Positions 61,123 to 64,000 of a stretch of DNA of 64,000 nt are shown here, piece after piece. Position 1 is the first letter of the stretch. Each line of letters begins with the position of its first letter. The notes under the pieces were generated by a model. It did not search any database. It was not told where the DNA came from and worked only from the letters and a program-made list of their open reading frames with translations. Origin of the DNA: Streptomyces roseofulvus (lineage in GTDB: Bacteria > Actinomycetota > Actinomycetes > Streptomycetales > Streptomycetaceae); assembly GCF_039534915.1 (NCBI RefSeq), contig NZ_BAAAWE010000001.1, forward strand, positions 5,518,001-5,582,000. Reading direction: 5' to 3'. Position numbers and translations under genes: made by a program.

Positions 61123-61412
61123 TCGTCGCGTTCTCCGTCACCCCGCTCGGTGTCGGCGAGGAGGTCGGCGCGTACGTCGCCGACGCCGTCCGGGTGGTCC
61201 GCGAGTCCGGCCTGCCGAACCGCACCGACGCCATGTTCACCAGCGTCGAGGGGGAGTGGGACGAGGTCATGGACGTGGTGAAGCGGGCCGTCGCGGCCGT
61301 CGAGGCCCGTGCCCCGCGCGTCTCCCTCGTCCTCAAGGCCGACATCCGGCCCGGCGTGACCGACGGTCTCACCGCCAAGGTCGAGACGGTGGAGCGCCAC
61401 CTGGCCGGCTGA
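61119..61412 (+). CDS. MTH1187/YkoF-type thiamine-binding-family protein
   Basis: The 97-residue ferredoxin-like protein has IVAFSVTPLGVGEEVGAYVA, SGLPNRTDAMFTSVEGEWDE and RVSLVLKADIRPG, fitting the MTH1187/YkoF family. Some members bind thiamine or hydroxymethylpyrimidine and sit near transporters; here the partner is a DUF3817 membrane protein whose gene it overlaps by 4 bases. A small-molecule-binding role at the membrane is a reasonable guess. Confidence 0.9.
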   Translation: MIVAFSVTPLGVGEEVGAYVADAVRVVRESGLPNRTDAMFTSVEGEWDEVMDVVKRAVAAVEARAPRVSLVLKADIRPGVTDGLTAKVETVERHLAG

Positions 61413-61474
61413 GTCCGCCGCATCCGACGCCCCTGGCCCTCCGGCCAGGGGCTTCGTCGTTTCCCGGGGAGACT

Positions 61475-61524
61475 TTGAGCGGATGCTCAACATCCGCTAC
61501 CGTCCTCCTTGAGCGAGCGCTCAA
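61475..61524. promoter_or_regulatory. Two TetR-type operator palindromes upstream of the tetR gene
   Basis: TTGAGC-GGAT-GCTCAA (61475-61490) and TTGAGCG-AG-CGCTCAA (61509-61524) have exact arms and centres 34 bases apart, about three helical turns. A second inverted repeat, GCGGATG-CTCAA-CATCCGC (61479-61497), overlaps the first. They lie 100-150 bases before the TetR start and probably bind it. Confidence 0.7.
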
Positions 61525-61623
61525 GACGGGGTGACCCCGTTCTCCGGCCACCGCCGGCGCCGGTGTCTCCGCGGGGGAGTGCCACCGGGCCGGCGGCGCG
61601 CCGCGTCCGCGGGAAGGGGTGGG

Positions 61624-62277
61624 ATGGCTCAGGACGCCAAGGGGCGGGAGACCCGCGAGAAGCTGCTCGACGGCGCGCTGCGATCGCTCGTCGAGCACGG
61701 GATCACCGGGACCTCCGCCCGGTCCGTCGCCGCCGCCGCGGGGGTCAACCAGGCGCTGGTCTTCTACCACTTCGGGTCCGTCGACGAGCTGCTCGCCGCC
61801 GCCTGCCGGCGCGGGGCCGAGCAGCGGGTGGCCCGCCACCGCGACCGGCTCCGGGCCGTCACCGGTCTCACCGAGCTGCTCGCCTTCGGCCGCCGGATGC
61901 ACGAGGAGGAGCGGGACGCCGGGCACGTCGCCGTCCTCGCCCAGCTGCTGGCCGGCGCCCAGAGCCACCCCAGGCTCGCGCCCGCCACCGCCGCCGGGCT
62001 CGACCTGTGGGTCGAGGAGATCGAGGCCGTGCTGCGGCGGGTGCTCGCCGGCACCCCGCTGGACGGCTTCGCCGACCCCGCCGGGCTGGCCCGGGCCGTG
62101 GCCGCCTCCTTCGTCGGGCTCGAACTCTACGAGGGCGTCGACCCGGAGGGCGCCGAGGCGGCCCTGACCGCGCTGGAGCAGCTGGGCGCGCTGATCGCCG
62201 CGGTGGAGGAGCTGAACCCGGTGGCGCGGAAGGCGGTCGCCTACACGCTGCGTCGATCGGGTGGACGGGGGCGCTAG
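61624..62277 (+). CDS. TetR-family transcriptional regulator
   Basis: The 217-residue protein has an N-terminal helix-turn-helix with REKLLDGALRSLVEHGITGT and AAAAGVNQALVFYHFGSVDE, typical of TetR, then an all-helical ligand domain. ATG 61624 is preceded by GGGAAGGGGTGGG. The two palindromes upstream suggest self-repression. The glycosyltransferase gene begins 91 bases downstream and may be a target. Confidence 0.92.
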   Translation: MAQDAKGRETREKLLDGALRSLVEHGITGTSARSVAAAAGVNQALVFYHFGSVDELLAAACRRGAEQRVARHRDRLRAVTGLTELLAFGRRMHEEERDAGHVAVLAQLLAGAQSHPRLAPATAAGLDLWVEEIEAVLRRVLAGTPLDGFADPAGLARAVAASFVGLELYEGVDPEGAEAALTALEQLGALIAAVEELNPVARKAVAYTLRRSGGRGR

Positions 62278-62368
62278 AACGCCCTCACTCGGAGTACTCC
62301 AGTCGACACGCCGGATGATGTCCCTTTTCGTGGGGATATCGACCCGATCGACGACAGCTGGAGGCACC

Positions 62369-64000
62369 GTGCGGCCGGGAGGCTACGACTACGACACCTA
62401 CAGCCGACTCGCCGGTCCCCTCACGGAACCGGACACGGCGGAGTACCAGGTGCAGTACACGAGTCTGCTCTCGAAGGAACCGCACCGAATACGAGCCGTC
62501 CTCCTCATGGCCCTCGCGCCGCTGCTCTCCGCGGTGCTCCTGGCCTACCTGGTCTGGCCCACCCACTGGACCGTCCGCGAGGGCGACGACACCTGGCGGG
62601 TGCCGTACGACACGGTGATGCTCGTGTCGATCGGCCTCATCTGCCTCTTCATGCTGGTGAACGTCACCTCGATCGCGCACGCCACCATGGTCGCCCGCGA
62701 CCCCGTCCCGGTGTACCCCGCGAAGGGCACCCGGGTCGCCTTCCTCACCACGTACGTGCCCGGCAAGGAACCCCTCGCCATGGTGCGCGGCACCCTGGAG
62801 GCCGCCGTCCGCATGCGGCACGACGGCACCCTGCACGTCTGGCTCCTCGACGAGGGCGACTCCGACGAGGCCAAGGCCCTCTGCGCCGAACTCGGCGTCC
62901 GGCACTTCACCCGGGCCGGCGTGCCCGAGTGGAACCGCCGCAAGGGCCCCCACAAGGCGAAGACCAAGCACGGCAACTACAACGCCTGGCTCGCCATGCA
63001 CGGCGACGCCTACGACTACTTCGCCTCGGTCGACACCGACCACGTCCCGCTCCCGAACTTCCTGGAGCGGATGCTCGGCTACTTCCGCGACCCCGACATC
63101 GCCTTCGTCGTCGGACCGCAGGTCTACGGCAACTACACCGGTGCCGTCACCAAGGCCGCCGAGTCCCAGCAGTTCCTCTTCCACGCGCTCATCCAGCGCG
63201 CCGGGAACCGCTACCGCGCCCCCATGTTCGTCGGCACCAACAACGTCGTCCGGATCGCCGCGCTCAAGCAGATCGGCGGCCTCTACGACTCCATCACCGA
63301 GGACATGGCCACCGGCTTCGAGCTGCACCGCCGCAAGAACCCGGCCACCGGCCGCCGCTGGCGCTCCGTCTACACCCCCGACGTGCTCGCCGTCGGCGAG
63401 GGCCCCGAGTCCTGGACGGACTTCTTCACCCAGCAGCTCCGCTGGTCCCGGGGGACGTACGAGACGATCATCAAGCAGTACTGGAAGGCGCCGTTCAGCA
63501 TGCCGCCCGGCCGCCTCCTCAACTACACGCTGATGCTCGTCTACTACCCCATGACGGCCGTCAACTGGCTGCTCGGCATCCTCAGCTGCGTCCTCTACCT
63601 GTGGCTCGGCGCCTCCGGCACCCAGGTCTCCTCCCAGGTCTGGCTCATGATCTACAGCGACGCCGTCGCCCTCCAGATCGGCCTCTACCTCTGGAACCGC
63701 CGCCACAACGTCTCCCCGCACGAACCCGAGGGCTCCGGCGGCCTCGCCGGCATGGTGATGTCCGCGCTCTCCGCGCCCATCTACCTGAAGTCCCTCGGCT
63801 CCGCGCTGCTGCGCACCCGCGGTCGCTTCGTCGTCACCCCCAAGGGCGGCGCCGCCAGCCCCGACCGGGTCCTCACCTTCCGCATCCACCTCTACTGGGC
63901 GGTCGTCCTCGTCGCCTCCCTGGTGGCCTCGGTCCGCTTCGACCACACCCACGCGGCCATGCGCACCTGGGCGGTCCTCGCCCTGGTCATCGCGCTCGCC
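62369..64000 (+). CDS. Cellulose-synthase-like family 2 glycosyltransferase, cut by window end
   Basis: The frame is open to the right edge, with at least 544 residues visible. Two membrane helices (LLMALAPLLSAVLLAYLVW, VMLVSIGLICLFMLVNVTS) precede a GT2 domain. The domain has VWLLDEGDSDEAK (first aspartate), FASVDTDHVPLP (DxD), SITEDMATGFEL (TED) and FFTQQLRWSRGT (QxxRW), the full set of a processive inverting synthase. Further membrane helices follow (LMLVYYPMTAVNWLLGILSC onward). It should polymerise a beta-linked polysaccharide and export it; the sugar is unknown. The GTG at 62369 follows TGGAGG. It lies just after the TetR gene. Confidence 0.9.
   Translation, partial: MRPGGYDYDTYSRLAGPLTEPDTAEYQVQYTSLLSKEPHRIRAVLLMALAPLLSAVLLAYLVWPTHWTVREGDDTWRVPYDTVMLVSIGLICLFMLVNVTSIAHATMVARDPVPVYPAKGTRVAFLTTYVPGKEPLAMVRGTLEAAVRMRHDGTLHVWLLDEGDSDEAKALCAELGVRHFTRAGVPEWNRRKGPHKAKTKHGNYNAWLAMHGDAYDYFASVDTDHVPLPNFLERMLGYFRDPDIAFVVGPQVYGNYTGAVTKAAESQQFLFHALIQRAGNRYRAPMFVGTNNVVRIAALKQIGGLYDSITEDMATGFELHRRKNPATGRRWRSVYTPDVLAVGEGPESWTDFFTQQLRWSRGTYETIIKQYWKAPFSMPPGRLLNYTLMLVYYPMTAVNWLLGILSCVLYLWLGASGTQVSSQVWLMIYSDAVALQIGLYLWNRRHNVSPHEPEGSGGLAGMVMSALSAPIYLKSLGSALLRTRGRFVVTPKGGAASPDRVLTFRIHLYWAVVLVASLVASVRFDHTHAAMRTWAVLALVIALA

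Overview
The window is a high-GC actinobacterial chromosome segment, almost certainly Streptomyces. It has the Streptomyces polar-growth cytoskeleton pair (FilP-like and Scy-like coiled coils), GTG and TTG starts, genes that appear leaderless, a chitinase with its own two-component system, and NucS in place of MutS/MutL. From memory, the gene order resembles the S. coelicolor SCO5350-SCO5406 core region; no search was run to confirm this.

Layout. 1-1.3 kb: the 3' part of a secreted M4 metalloprotease. 1.4-6.2 kb: a small integrated island bounded by a 47-bp repeat of the 3' end of tRNA-Arg(CCG). It holds a PH-like protein, an AT-richer membrane coiled-coil protein, a stranded tRNA-Ser 3' half with terminator, a large palindrome, a PP2C-like protein beside a frameshifted partner gene, and a hypothetical protein. 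I see no integrase. 6.2-13.1 kb: tRNA-Arg, a response regulator, nrtL, then lysA-hom-thrC-thrB (lysine and threonine synthesis). 13.5-20.6 kb: rho, an LCP cell-wall ligase, rpmE, prfA-prmC, tsaC and a phosphatase-like protein whose 3' end has grown into a 159-bp tandem repeat. 21.1-32 kb: an SHMT paralogue, a TagO/WecA-type transferase and the full atpIBEFHAGDC operon, closed by a strong terminator.

32-37.7 kb: a DUF2550 protein, a GH18 chitinase under a direct-repeat promoter with adjacent chiR-chiS-like genes, a membrane protein, and a PduO-type cobalamin adenosyltransferase. 37.7-45.5 kb: an ABC permease remnant, 3-hydroxybutyryl-CoA dehydrogenase, a STAS protein, a large P-loop membrane protein with a Ser/Thr/Pro tail, nucS and small conserved genes. 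45.5-49.5 kb: two paralogous ABC exporter modules. 49.5-54.9 kb: filP and scy. 55-58 kb: methylmalonyl-CoA epimerase, acetyl-CoA acetyltransferase and meaB, which with the adenosyltransferase suggest B12-dependent methylmalonyl-CoA metabolism. 58-64 kb: a MarR regulator, three tandem AIM24-family genes, DUF3817 and thiamine-binding-like proteins, a TetR regulator with two operator-like palindromes, and a cellulose-synthase-like glycosyltransferase running off the end.

The most noteworthy features are the att-flanked composite island, the 159-bp repeat array growing out of a gene whose product lacks the phosphatase nucleophile, the AIM24 triad, a perfect 120-bp duplication in scy, and seven genes whose start codon lies 6-7 nt after a -10-like hexamer.
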